A DNA stretch of 64,000 nucleotides from Mycolicibacterium vaccae NBRC 14118 = CIP 105934 (GTDB lineage: Bacteria; Actinomycetota; Actinomycetes; Mycobacteriales; Mycobacteriaceae). Within the stretch, counting starts at the first letter, position 1. Every line of letters begins with the position of its first letter. Position numbers and translations under genes: made by a program. Below, in pieces: positions 40,496 to 48,352 of this stretch. Location: positions 1 to 64,000 of the forward strand of contig NZ_BCRS01000002.1 in NCBI RefSeq assembly GCF_001552715.1, in the 5' to 3' direction. The notes below the pieces were generated by a model that did no database searches, was not told where the DNA came from, and saw nothing but the letters and a program-made list of their open reading frames with translations.

Positions 40496-41319
40496 CCGGC
40501 ACCGCCCGCAGGTCGCTGGACCTGGAGTTCGCCGGTGTCGGCGGCCGCACCGCGCTGACCCGCCGGCGGTACCGGTGGCCGCTGCTGATCGGACGGGTGT
40601 TCCCCGACAGCGCGCAGCCGTCGGTGGGAACGGTGACGGTGCAGAACGCGGCGGGCACGTTGATCCCGGGCGACGTGGTCACCCAGCGCATCGGGGTGAT
40701 CGACGGCGGGTCGGCGGTGGTGCGCGGCCAGGGCGCGACGATGGTCGCCGGCGTCCCGGGCGGCGAGCCGGCCGCGGAGGAGACCGAGGTCTGCGTGGAC
40801 GGGACCGGGCGGCTGCTGCTGGACGCTTCGCCGCGCATCCTCACCCCGCACGCGCGCTATCGCCAGCACCTGCGGGTCTGGGTGAGGCCCGGTGGACGCG
40901 CAGTCCTCGTCGACGCCGTGGTGCTGCACCCGGACCTGAGCCACGACATGTTCGGCAGCTACGAGTCCACCGTCGAGATCTTCGGTGACGACGGGGGATT
41001 GCTCGCGCTCGATGCGCAACTGCTCGACGCGATGCCCCGGGTCCGGCGCGCTCCCACGGCTTTCGCGACGGTGTACGTGATCGGCGACGACCTGGACACC
41101 ACGATGACTGCCTTGACTCCGGAGATCGAAGCCGCCGCCGCACCGGTGCTGGCCGGGGTGAGCGACCTGCCCCACGACGCGGGCTGGGTGGTGCGACTCG
41201 CCGCCGACCACGGCGGCGTACTGCGGGCTGCGCTCGCCGCGGTCAGCGCCCTGGTCGCACGCGTGCCCTGCGCGGCGGCGGCTACCGGCTCAGCCACTCC
41301 GCGAACTGCTCCGAGGTGA
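40492..41319 (+). CDS. ureD: Urease accessory protein UreD
   Basis: The 275-residue protein matches UreD/Ure[63 protein letters not shown] and the [24 protein letters not shown] core. UreD scaffolds the UreF-UreG complex on apo-urease. The GTG start overlaps the ureG stop (GTGA). The last 38 bases overlap the 3' end of the convergent isochorismatase-family gene, and the C-terminal tail ([16 protein letters not shown]) is probably not conserved. Confidence 0.8.
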   Translation: MTGTARRSLDLEFAGVGGRTALTRRRYRWPLLIGRVFPDSAQPSVGTVTVQNAAGTLIPGDVVTQRIGVIDGGSAVVRGQGATMVAGVPGGEPAAEETEVCVDGTGRLLLDASPRILTPHARYRQHLRVWVRPGGRAVLVDAVVLHPDLSHDMFGSYESTVEIFGDDGGLLALDAQLLDAMPRVRRAPTAFATVYVIGDDLDTTMTALTPEIEAAAAPVLAGVSDLPHDAGWVVRLAADHGGVLRAALAAVSALVARVPCAAAATGSATPRTAPR

Positions 41320-42037
41320 TGACCGGCGCGAAGAAGTCGTTGATGCGCCGGAACGCCGCGGGCTCCTGGTCGGGGCGGGCGGCACCGGTGGCGTCGCCGA
41401 TGATGATCGGCAACAGTCCGTGGTCACGGGCGGCCCGCGCGTTGCCTTCCACGCACCAGTCGAGGTGGATGCCGGTGATCACCACGACCTCGACTCGTTG
41501 CCGAAGTAAGGTGCCGGGCAGGTCGGTGCCGACGAAGGCGGTCTGCAGGGCCTTCTCGTAGAGTTCGTTGTCTCCGGGACGCACGAGCTCGCGTAACTCG
41601 TCGACGAGAGCGTCGTCCCAGGCGATCTGCGCGGGCGTGGCGTCGATGTGGCCGGTCCAGCCGTCATACTGCACCCGGTCGAAGTCGGTTTTCGGGTAGT
41701 TGTCGCGGAACACGGAGAAGCCGATCCAGTTGAACGACCGGAAGTTCGGTGCTTCGCGAGCGGCCCGGACGGCCTTGACCGTCGCCTCAAGGCTGCCGCG
41801 CAGCGCGTGACCTTCGGCGTACTGCACACCCCCCGGTTTGTACAGCGAGTTCGACTGGCTGACCGACAGGAACGCCGCAGGCCTGCTGAGGATCTCGCGG
41901 AAGTCGAGCTTCTGCCAGTGCTCGGCCAGCGGCGGGATGGATGCGGTGTTGGTGGCCGGATAGTTCAACCTCGCAGCGTCGAGTTGTACCGGCTCCAGCG
42001 GGGTCAGTCGTGAGCTGGTCCCGAGTGTGGCTGTCAT
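41282..42037 (-). CDS. Isochorismatase-family cysteine hydrolase, atypical
   Basis: The 251-residue protein has the cysteine-hydrolase nucleophile region GIHLDWCVEGNARAARDHG and the lysine region YEKALQTAFVGTDL, both as in isochorismatase-family amidohydrolases. The usual aspartate (VIDMQNDF-like block) is replaced: the segment reads AAFLSVSQSNSLYKPGG, so the catalytic Asp position is Ser. Biuret and ureide hydrolases belong to this family, which fits the neighbouring urease/AtzG operon, but loss of the Asp makes activity doubtful. It converges with ureD and overlaps its end. GAAAGG precedes the ATG. Confidence 0.7.
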   Translation of the reverse strand: MTATLGTSSRLTPLEPVQLDAARLNYPATNTASIPPLAEHWQKLDFREILSRPAAFLSVSQSNSLYKPGGVQYAEGHALRGSLEATVKAVRAAREAPNFRSFNWIGFSVFRDNYPKTDFDRVQYDGWTGHIDATPAQIAWDDALVDELRELVRPGDNELYEKALQTAFVGTDLPGTLLRQRVEVVVITGIHLDWCVEGNARAARDHGLLPIIIGDATGAARPDQEPAAFRRINDFFAPVITSEQFAEWLSR

Positions 42038-42163
42038 TTCGCGCCTTTCGTCGAGCCGACATCGTCAAACATCCGCCGCTGACGGTGGCACGGCGGGAGC
42101 GCGACGGGGAGGCAAAAAATCAGCGCGAATCTCTTTGCCCGGTTCAGTGGGGGCGACGTCGGA

Positions 42164-42169
42164 TACGTT
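42164..42169 (+). promoter_or_regulatory. -10 hexamer of leaderless VOC gene
   Basis: TACGTT is followed by six bases and the GTG at 42176, the leaderless layout. Confidence 0.5.
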
Positions 42170-42175
42170 GGTCGG

Positions 42176-42856
42176 GTGTCCGTCGTTCTCCGCGCGGTGG
42201 TAATCGAAGCGCAAGATCCGGCGCGGCTGCGCCGGTACTGGTCTGAGCTCCTCGAGCGCCCCGCGGATCAGGTCGAACCGGGGCACGGTCTCCTGCTGGA
42301 CTTCGTACGTGGGTCCGATGGCAAGGACGGTAAGAACCGGGTGCACCTCGACCTGGCCTCGGTATCCGAAGCGCACCAGAAGACCTTGGTGCAGCGAGCG
42401 TGCGACCTGGGCGGACGGCCCATCGACATCGGTCAGAGCGGAGTGCCGTGGGTGGTGCTGGCCGACCCGGAGGGAAACGAATTCTGCATCCTGGAGCCGC
42501 GTGACGAGTACCGCGACGCAGGACGGATCGCCGCCGTGGTGACCGATGTGGCCGACCCGGTCGAGGTGTCCCGCTACTGGTCGACGGTCATGGGACACCC
42601 CGTCGTGCGGACACATCCCGAATACGCGACGTTGCGCCCCGGCACGGGGGCCGCCGTGGAGTTCGTCCGCAACCGGGACACGCCACCGACGCAGGGGCGC
42701 GTGCATCTGCGATTGGAGGGGGACCCCGGGGGTGTGCTCAGCGGGGCAGGGCAGGACTGCCCGATCTGTGGGCGCGGGTGTGTTCCGGCGACCGATCCCG
42801 AAGGAAACCGCTTCTGTGTCTCCCGGCCGCCGACAGCCACCGGTGCGGACGGCTGA
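42176..42856 (+). CDS. Two-domain VOC/glyoxalase-like protein
   Basis: The 226-residue protein has two VOC-like (glyoxalase_6 type) units: residues 1-110 (LRAVVIEAQDPARLRRYWSELLER... WVVLADPEGNEFCILEP) and 115-220 (AAVVTDVADPVEVSRYWSTVMGHPV... DPEGNRFCVSRP). Each has the WxxLLxxP and DPEGN(E/R)FC signature. Function is unknown; some relatives are dioxygenases or resistance proteins. The stop codon lies in the loop of a perfect 13-base hairpin that likely ends the transcript. Confidence 0.8.
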   Translation: MSVVLRAVVIEAQDPARLRRYWSELLERPADQVEPGHGLLLDFVRGSDGKDGKNRVHLDLASVSEAHQKTLVQRACDLGGRPIDIGQSGVPWVVLADPEGNEFCILEPRDEYRDAGRIAAVVTDVADPVEVSRYWSTVMGHPVVRTHPEYATLRPGTGAAVEFVRNRDTPPTQGRVHLRLEGDPGGVLSGAGQDCPICGRGCVPATDPEGNRFCVSRPPTATGADG

Positions 42857-42869
42857 CCGTCCGCACCGG
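42840..42869 (+). terminator. Perfect 13-base stem hairpin at the VOC gene end
   Basis: CCGGTGCGGACGG and CCGTCCGCACCGG are perfectly inverted with the four-base loop CTGA. The stop codon TGA lies in the loop. No uridine run follows, as is common for mycobacterial terminators. It separates the VOC gene from the convergent SDR gene. Confidence 0.55.
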
Positions 42870-42935
42870 AGACCGTGGAGGAGCGATCAGCGAGGACGCT
42901 GTCGAGTTCCCCAGCTGCCACCATCGGTCAGTGGA

Positions 42936-43712
42936 TCACTTGGGTGGCATACGGATTCCGCCGTCGACCCGGACCACTTCGGCGTTCATGTACGAGTTGG
43001 TGAGCAGCTCGACAACCATGGACGCGAGCTCCTCGGGTTTGCCCAGCCGGCGCGGGTAGAGAACCGATTCGCCGAGCTTCGCCTTGAAGGCCTCCGAGTC
43101 CGGCCCTTCGCCGTAGATCGGCGTGTCGATCAGGCCCGGGGCCACGGTGTTCACCCGGATTCCGACAGCCGCGAGGTCGCGCGCCACCGGCAGGGTCAGA
43201 CCGACGACGCCGCCCTTGGACGACGAGTAGGCAGCTTGACCGATCTGCCCGTCGAACGCCGCCACGCTGGTCATGTTGACGATGGCACCGCGTTCGCCGG
43301 AGTCGGTGAGATCAAGTCGGCTCATCGCCGTCGCCGCGAGTCGAATGCAGTCGAACGTGCCGACCAGGTTGATGGCCAGCACCTTCTTGTAGGCGTCGAG
43401 GTTGTGCGCCGACGCGAACTCGCCATCCTTGCCGATGGTCCGCTGCGCCCAGCCGATCCCCGCGGAGTTGACGAGCACACGTAACGGACCGAGGTCGACC
43501 GCGGTGTTCACCGCGTCCTCGATCTGCGCGGTGTCGGTGACGTCGACGCTGACGAACACGCCGCCGATCTCGTGTGCCAGCTCCTGCCCGCGGTCTGCCT
43601 GCAGATCGGCCACGACGACGCGGGCTCCCTTGGATGCCAGCAGCCGGGAAGTCGCGGCGCCGATGCCAGATGCTCCGCCGGTGACAATTGCACTAGTTCC
43701 TTTGACGTCCAC
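42936..43712 (-). CDS. Short-chain dehydrogenase (3-hydroxyacyl-CoA dehydrogenase type 2-like)
   Basis: The 258-residue SDR has TGGASGIG (NAD site), NSAGIG and the catalytic Ser/Tyr/Lys in MTSVAAFDGQIGQAAYSSSKGG. The layout (AINLVGTFDCIRLAATAM...GERGAIVNMTSVAAFDGQIGQAAYSSSKGG) resembles HSD17B10/3-hydroxyacyl-CoA dehydrogenase type 2, which oxidises short branched acyl-CoA or steroids. A leaderless GTG start follows TACACT. Its promoter is divergent from that of the FGGY kinase. Confidence 0.82.
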   Translation of the reverse strand: MDVKGTSAIVTGGASGIGAATSRLLASKGARVVVADLQADRGQELAHEIGGVFVSVDVTDTAQIEDAVNTAVDLGPLRVLVNSAGIGWAQRTIGKDGEFASAHNLDAYKKVLAINLVGTFDCIRLAATAMSRLDLTDSGERGAIVNMTSVAAFDGQIGQAAYSSSKGGVVGLTLPVARDLAAVGIRVNTVAPGLIDTPIYGEGPDSEAFKAKLGESVLYPRRLGKPEELASMVVELLTNSYMNAEVVRVDGGIRMPPK

Positions 43713-43718
43713 GGCGTG

Positions 43719-43724
43719 AGTGTA
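43719..43724 (-). promoter_or_regulatory. -10 hexamer of leaderless SDR gene
   Basis: Minus-strand TACACT is followed by CACGCC and then the GTG at 43712, the leaderless layout. Confidence 0.5.
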
Positions 43725-43813
43725 GATCAGCGGTGATCCGCCCGACCAAGGCCGAACCCGGGAACCTCCGCCACCGGTCCATCACTTCCCGGGGACTCGC
43801 CACGGTCGCACCG

Positions 43814-43819
43814 TAGGGT
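43814..43819 (+). promoter_or_regulatory. -10 hexamer of leaderless FGGY kinase gene
   Basis: TAGGGT is followed by exactly six bases and the GTG at 43826. Confidence 0.5.
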
Positions 43820-43825
43820 GCAGTA

Positions 43826-45307
43826 GTGGACTTGCTGCTCGGAATCGACATGGGGACGGGAAGCACGAAGGGCGTCCTGGTCGACACGAAGGGCACGGTC
43901 ATCGCGTCCAAGTCCGTCCCGCACGGGATGGATCTGCCCCGCCCGGGCTGGGCCGAGGTGGATGCCGAAGCGGTGTGGTGGCGGGAAGTGTGCGCCATCA
44001 GCGCCGCGCTGGCGGCGCAGGTGCCCGTCGGTGCGAGGCTGGCCGCGATGTGTGTCAGCGGTGTGGGCCCCTGCCTGCTGCTGTGCGACGCGGACCTACG
44101 TCCGCTGCGGCCGGCCATCCTGTACGGCATCGACACCCGGGCCCACGCCGAGATCACGGCGCTGACACGGGAACTGGGCGAACAGGCGATCCTCGATCGG
44201 GCGGGAACCCTGCTGTCGAGCCAGGCGGTCGGCCCCAAGATCGAATGGGTGCGCAGACACGAGCCGCAGGTGTTCGAGTCGGCGACGGGCTGGTATGGCT
44301 CCAATTCCTACATCGCCGCCAAGCTGACCGGCGAGTACGTGATGGACCACCACACCGCCAGCCAGTGCGACCCGCTCTACGCCACCCGCGATTTCGACTG
44401 GAACCACGAGTGGGCCGCACGCATCTGCGGACATCTGCCGCTTCCGCGGCTGGTCTGGCCCAGCGAGATCGTCGGCGCGGTGTCGGCGGCCGCCGCACGC
44501 GAGACCGGGTTGCCTGCCGGGCTGCCGGTGGTCGCGGGCAGCGTGGACGCCTACTCCGAGGCCTATTCGGTCGGTGTCCGCCGGCCAGGTGACCAGATGC
44601 TGATGTACGGCTCCACCATGTTCCTGGTGCAGGTGATCGACGAGTACCACAGCGACCCGACGCTGTGGACGACCACGGGCGTGGAGCCGCGCAGCCTGGC
44701 GCTGGCCGCAGGCACCTCCACGGCAGGAAGCCTGATCAGTTGGCTTCAAACCCTGACCGGTGGGGTCTCCTTCGACGAGCTGACCGCCGAGGCGCTGAAT
44801 GTGCCGCCGGGCAGTGAAGGCCTGCTGATGCTTCCCTACCTGGCCGGCGAGCGGACCCCGGTGTTCGATCCGCAGGCTCGCGGCCTACTGGCCGGCCTGA
44901 CCCTGCGGCACGGCAGGGGACATCTGTTCCGCGCAGCCTACGAAGGGATCGCGTTCGGGATCCGACAGATCCTGGAACGCTTCGACGACGCGCATTCGGG
45001 CACCCGCACCGTCGCCGTCGGCGGCGGACTGAAGAGTCCGGTCTGGGCGCAGGCGGTCAGCGACGTGACCGGGCGCTCACAATTGGTGCCCGAACAGGCG
45101 ATCGGGGCGAGCTACGGCGGTGCGCTGCTGGCCGCCGTCGGCGTCGGCCTGGTACCGCCCGACACGGACTGGGCCAGTATCGCCCGGGAGATCACACCCG
45201 ATCCGCGCAACCAGGCGATGTACGACGAGCTGTACCGGACGTGGGCGCAGTTGTATCCGAACACCCGCGATCAGATGCACCGCCTTGCCGAGGCCGAGTC
45301 GGCCTGA
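43826..45307 (+). CDS. FGGY family carbohydrate kinase (xylulokinase-like)
   Basis: The 493-residue kinase has the ATP-binding LLGIDMGTGSTKG at the N-terminus, the catalytic-Asp region VVAGSVDAYSEAYSVG, GTSTAG and the C-terminal TVAVGGGLKSPVWAQAVSDVTGR (the FGGY family signature region). It would phosphorylate a sugar or polyol in the cytoplasm. It converges with the dthD-like SDR of the tetritol system, which suggests a role near that pathway, but the cluster already has a DHAK-type kinase, so its substrate may be a related polyol or ketose. Confidence 0.85.
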   Translation: MDLLLGIDMGTGSTKGVLVDTKGTVIASKSVPHGMDLPRPGWAEVDAEAVWWREVCAISAALAAQVPVGARLAAMCVSGVGPCLLLCDADLRPLRPAILYGIDTRAHAEITALTRELGEQAILDRAGTLLSSQAVGPKIEWVRRHEPQVFESATGWYGSNSYIAAKLTGEYVMDHHTASQCDPLYATRDFDWNHEWAARICGHLPLPRLVWPSEIVGAVSAAAARETGLPAGLPVVAGSVDAYSEAYSVGVRRPGDQMLMYGSTMFLVQVIDEYHSDPTLWTTTGVEPRSLALAAGTSTAGSLISWLQTLTGGVSFDELTAEALNVPPGSEGLLMLPYLAGERTPVFDPQARGLLAGLTLRHGRGHLFRAAYEGIAFGIRQILERFDDAHSGTRTVAVGGGLKSPVWAQAVSDVTGRSQLVPEQAIGASYGGALLAAVGVGLVPPDTDWASIAREITPDPRNQAMYDELYRTWAQLYPNTRDQMHRLAEAESA

Positions 45308-45311
45308 GCGG

Positions 45312-46103
45312 TCAGCCCATCGTGTAGCCGCCGTCGATGGCGATCTCGACGCCGTTGATCATGCTGGCGGCGTCCGACGACAGGAACACCACCGCGTCCG
45401 AAACCTCGTGGGGAACCGCGAAGCGGCCCAGGGGGATCCGGTTGAGCATCGGGGCCGCCTTGGCGGGTTCGCCCCACACCCGCTGCCCCATCTCGGTGAG
45501 CACCACCGTGGGGCACACCGAGTTGGCGCGGATCCCGTGCGGGCCCAGCTCGCGCGCCAGGACCTTGGTCGCCATCACCAGACCCGCCTTGGATGCGCAG
45601 TAGGCGTAGTGGTCGGGGAGCGGGGCCAGCGCAGCCGCCGACGCCACGGTGACGATCGCGCCACCGGTGCCCTGCTCGACCATGTGCGCTCCCACCCGCG
45701 CCGCGAGCAGTGCCGGTGCCCGCAAGTTGACAGCGATCGTGGCGTCGAAGAGATCCGCGTGGGTGTCGACGACCGCTTCGGGATGCGAGATGCCGGCGTT
45801 GTTGACCAGGATGTCCAGGCCGCCGAACGCGTCGGCGGCCATCCGGGCGAGCGTATCCGGACCGTCCCGATCGGCCAGATCGACAGCGGCGGGGAACGTT
45901 CGGACGCCGAACTCGTCGTGCAGAGCCTGACCCGCGCGGTCGAGTTCGTCCTGATCGCGACCGCCGAGCACCAGGTGTGCACCGGCCGAGGCGAACGCGC
46001 GGGCGATGTCGGCGCCGATGCCCTTACTCGCGCCGGTTACCAACGCGCGCTTGCCATCCAGTCGTTGCGCGCCGGCATACCTGGCAGCGACGGCAGTCGT
46101 CAC
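45312..46103 (-). CDS. dthD: Short-chain dehydrogenase, probable D-threitol dehydrogenase
   Basis: The 263-residue SDR has VTGASKGIG, NNAGIS and YAYCASKAG (YxxxK), with NAD as the likely cofactor. In M. smegmatis the tetritol cluster includes an SDR, DthD, that oxidises D-threitol to D-erythrulose; this gene stands in the matching place beside the regulator and eltD. The GTG start has AGGAGGG just upstream and overlaps the regulator stop (GTGA), so the regulator and dehydrogenase form one operon. Symbol assigned from context and length; other polyol substrates are possible. Confidence 0.62.
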   Translation of the reverse strand: MTTAVAARYAGAQRLDGKRALVTGASKGIGADIARAFASAGAHLVLGGRDQDELDRAGQALHDEFGVRTFPAAVDLADRDGPDTLARMAADAFGGLDILVNNAGISHPEAVVDTHADLFDATIAVNLRAPALLAARVGAHMVEQGTGGAIVTVASAAALAPLPDHYAYCASKAGLVMATKVLARELGPHGIRANSVCPTVVLTEMGQRVWGEPAKAAPMLNRIPLGRFAVPHEVSDAVVFLSSDAASMINGVEIAIDGGYTMG

Positions 46104-47134
46104 GAACCCTCCTTGGTCGAGTCGATCTCGTTGAGCAGTGCCTCCGCGGTGGCCGGATCGGTCACCAGCCGGTTGAAGTAACCGCCGCGCGCGCCGGCGG
46201 TGATCGAGTCGATCTTCTCCCGTCCGATGGCGACGGCGATCGTCACCGGGATGTGCCGAAGGAGGTCGAGCTCCAGCGCGATCAGCCGGTCCGCGCCGTC
46301 GAAGTCGACGGGCTCGCCGTTGCGGTCGTAGAAGCGTGAGCACACGTCGCCGACGGCGGGGCGCAGCGAGGACGATGCGGCCGGCACGAACTGCGGCACG
46401 TCCGAGCGGGTCAGAGGTGGGGCGCCGACCCCCATGAGCACACACCTGGCCTGCGGCCACTGGTGAACGACACGCTGAATGCTCGGATCTTCGAGCAGCG
46501 ACCCATACAGACCCGGACCCGGCAGTGCCGGAGCGAACAGGTAGTTGGCCCGGCCCCCAACGCGATTCGCGACCAGCCGGGTGATCTCGTTGGTCTGGTA
46601 CCACTCGTATGGCTGGTCGTTGCCGCCGACCGTCGGGGCCACCACCACGCCGGGCAGCGGGGTGAGCTCGTGTTGGGCCACCTCGTAGACGGTGCGACCC
46701 GACGACACCAGCAGGACATCACCTGGCAGCAGACCCGCCTCGCTGAGTGCACGCCCCGTGACGGGTGCCAACGCGCGGCCCATCACGTCGATGACCGTTC
46801 GTCCGGGCCCCGGCGCAGGCAGCGGTGCGGACAGGTAAACCGTGTGCAGGTTCAGAGCGCGGGCCAGCCGGTCGGCCAGCTCGGTGGGCCGCGCCTCGGC
46901 GGGCGGGATCACTTGGATGCGGACGATGCCCAGGCGCTTGGCCTCGGCCAGCAACCTGCTTACCGTGGCCCGGCTGGTTCCCAACTGCTCGGCCACCTCG
47001 GCCTGGGTGGCGTCGTCCTCGTAGTAGAGCCGAGAAGCCGTGTAGAGCAACGACGGCGGGAAATGGCTGCCTTCGGCATCGGCCGCACTGTCGGCGCTGG
47101 CAGCGGTGGGGGTGGGCTGGGCCGACCGGGGCAT
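46100..47134 (-). CDS. SorC/DeoR-type sugar-binding transcriptional regulator
   Basis: The 344-residue protein has an N-terminal HTH (LLYTASRLYYEDDATQAEVAEQLGTSRATVSRLLAEAKRLGIVRI, about 27-70) and a SorC sugar-phosphate-binding domain with LPGDVLLVSSGRTVYEVA and VVVAPTVGGNDQ. Such regulators respond to a phosphorylated intermediate, here probably erythrulose phosphate. It is divergent from eltD with 115 bases between starts; tandem sites in that gap are candidate operators. The start ATG has CATACT six bases upstream, near the leaderless pattern. Confidence 0.82.
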   Translation of the reverse strand: MPRSAQPTPTAASADSAADAEGSHFPPSLLYTASRLYYEDDATQAEVAEQLGTSRATVSRLLAEAKRLGIVRIQVIPPAEARPTELADRLARALNLHTVYLSAPLPAPGPGRTVIDVMGRALAPVTGRALSEAGLLPGDVLLVSSGRTVYEVAQHELTPLPGVVVAPTVGGNDQPYEWYQTNEITRLVANRVGGRANYLFAPALPGPGLYGSLLEDPSIQRVVHQWPQARCVLMGVGAPPLTRSDVPQFVPAASSSLRPAVGDVCSRFYDRNGEPVDFDGADRLIALELDLLRHIPVTIAVAIGREKIDSITAGARGGYFNRLVTDPATAEALLNEIDSTKEGS

Positions 47135-47150
47135 GCAGAGAGTATGGCAT

Positions 47151-47193
47151 TGAACATCTGCTCTGAAAAGAATTTTGCTGAACATTCGTTCTG
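47151..47193. promoter_or_regulatory. Two direct-repeat operators of the SorC-type regulator
   Basis: TGAACATCTGCTCTG (47151-47165) and TGAACATTCGTTCTG (47179-47193) agree at 12 of 15 positions, 28 bases apart. The second contains the inverted repeat GAAC-ATTC-GTTC and the first a diverged version of it. They lie between the divergent regulator and eltD starts. Confidence 0.5.
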
Positions 47194-47249
47194 GACAGAT
47201 GTGCACATCGCTCGCTACTGTGACTGCGCACACAGATGGAGGTATACGC

Positions 47250-48338
47250 ATGTCCGCTGGTATTCCCGAGAAAATGCAGGCCGTTGTCTGCCACGGTCCC
47301 CATGACTATCGGCTCGAGGAGGTGGCCGTCCCGCGGCGCGGTCCCGGCGAAGCGCTGATCAAAGTAGAGGCGGTCGGGATCTGCGCGAGCGACCTCAAGT
47401 GCTACCACGGGGCCGCGAAGTTCTGGGGTGACGAGAACCGGCCCGCATGGGCCGAGACGATGGTCATTCCCGGGCACGAATTCGTCGGCAGGGTGGTCGA
47501 ACTCGACGAGCAGGCGGCGACGCGCTGGGGGATCGACGTCGGTGACCGGGTGGTCTCCGAGCAGATCGTGCCGTGCTGGGAGTGCCGATTCTGCAAGCGC
47601 GGCCAGTACCACATGTGTCAGCCGCACGACCTCTACGGCTTCAAGCGCCGTACGCCGGGGGCGATGGCCAGCTACATGGTGTATCCGGCGGAAGCCCTGG
47701 TGCACAAAGTCTCCGACGCTGTGGCGCCACACCACGCCGCCTTCGCCGAACCCCTTTCGTGTTCGCTGCACGCCGTGGAGCGGGCCCAGATCACCTTCGA
47801 GGACACCGTCGTCGTGGCCGGCTGCGGGCCGATCGGTCTGGGCATGGTCGCCGGTGCCCGCGCCAAGAACCCCATGCGCGTCATCGCGCTCGACATGGCA
47901 CCGGAGAAGCTGGAACTCGCCAAGCGCTGCGGTGCCGACCTCACGATCAACATCGCCGAGGAGGACGCCGTCGCCATCGTCAAAGAGCTCACCGACGGTT
48001 ACGGCGCCGACGTGTACCTGGAGGGGACCGGGCATCCCTCGGCAGTCCCGCAGGGGCTCAACCTGTTACGCAAGCTCGGTCGCTACGTCGAGTACGGCGT
48101 GTTCGGCAGTGACGTGTCGGTGGACTGGAGCATCATCAGCGACGACAAAGAGCTCGACGTCCTCGGTGCACACCTGGGGCCGTACTGCTGGCCGGCCGCG
48201 ATCAAGATGATCGAATCCGGCGTCCTGCCCATGGATCAGATCTGCACCCATCAGCTTCCGCTCGCCGAATTCCAGAAGGGGCTGGACCTGGTGGCCAGCG
48301 GCAAGGAATCGGTCAAGGTCTCGCTGATCCCCGCGTGA
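47250..48338 (+). CDS. eltD: Zinc-dependent erythritol/L-threitol dehydrogenase
   Basis: The 362-residue medium-chain dehydrogenase has a catalytic zinc site (GICASDLKCYHG, then GHEFVG), a structural zinc loop CWECRFCKRGQYHMC and NAD-binding VAGCGPIGLGMVAGARAK. It would oxidise erythritol or L-threitol to erythrulose with NAD. The assignment rests on the gene set around it: a sugar ABC importer, DHAK kinase and RpiB-type isomerase, as in the M. smegmatis tetritol pathway. GGAGG lies eight bases before the ATG. It leads the operon. Confidence 0.68.
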   Translation: MSAGIPEKMQAVVCHGPHDYRLEEVAVPRRGPGEALIKVEAVGICASDLKCYHGAAKFWGDENRPAWAETMVIPGHEFVGRVVELDEQAATRWGIDVGDRVVSEQIVPCWECRFCKRGQYHMCQPHDLYGFKRRTPGAMASYMVYPAEALVHKVSDAVAPHHAAFAEPLSCSLHAVERAQITFEDTVVVAGCGPIGLGMVAGARAKNPMRVIALDMAPEKLELAKRCGADLTINIAEEDAVAIVKELTDGYGADVYLEGTGHPSAVPQGLNLLRKLGRYVEYGVFGSDVSVDWSIISDDKELDVLGAHLGPYCWPAAIKMIESGVLPMDQICTHQLPLAEFQKGLDLVASGKESVKVSLIPA

Positions 48339-48352
48339 ACGAAGGGCGGCAC

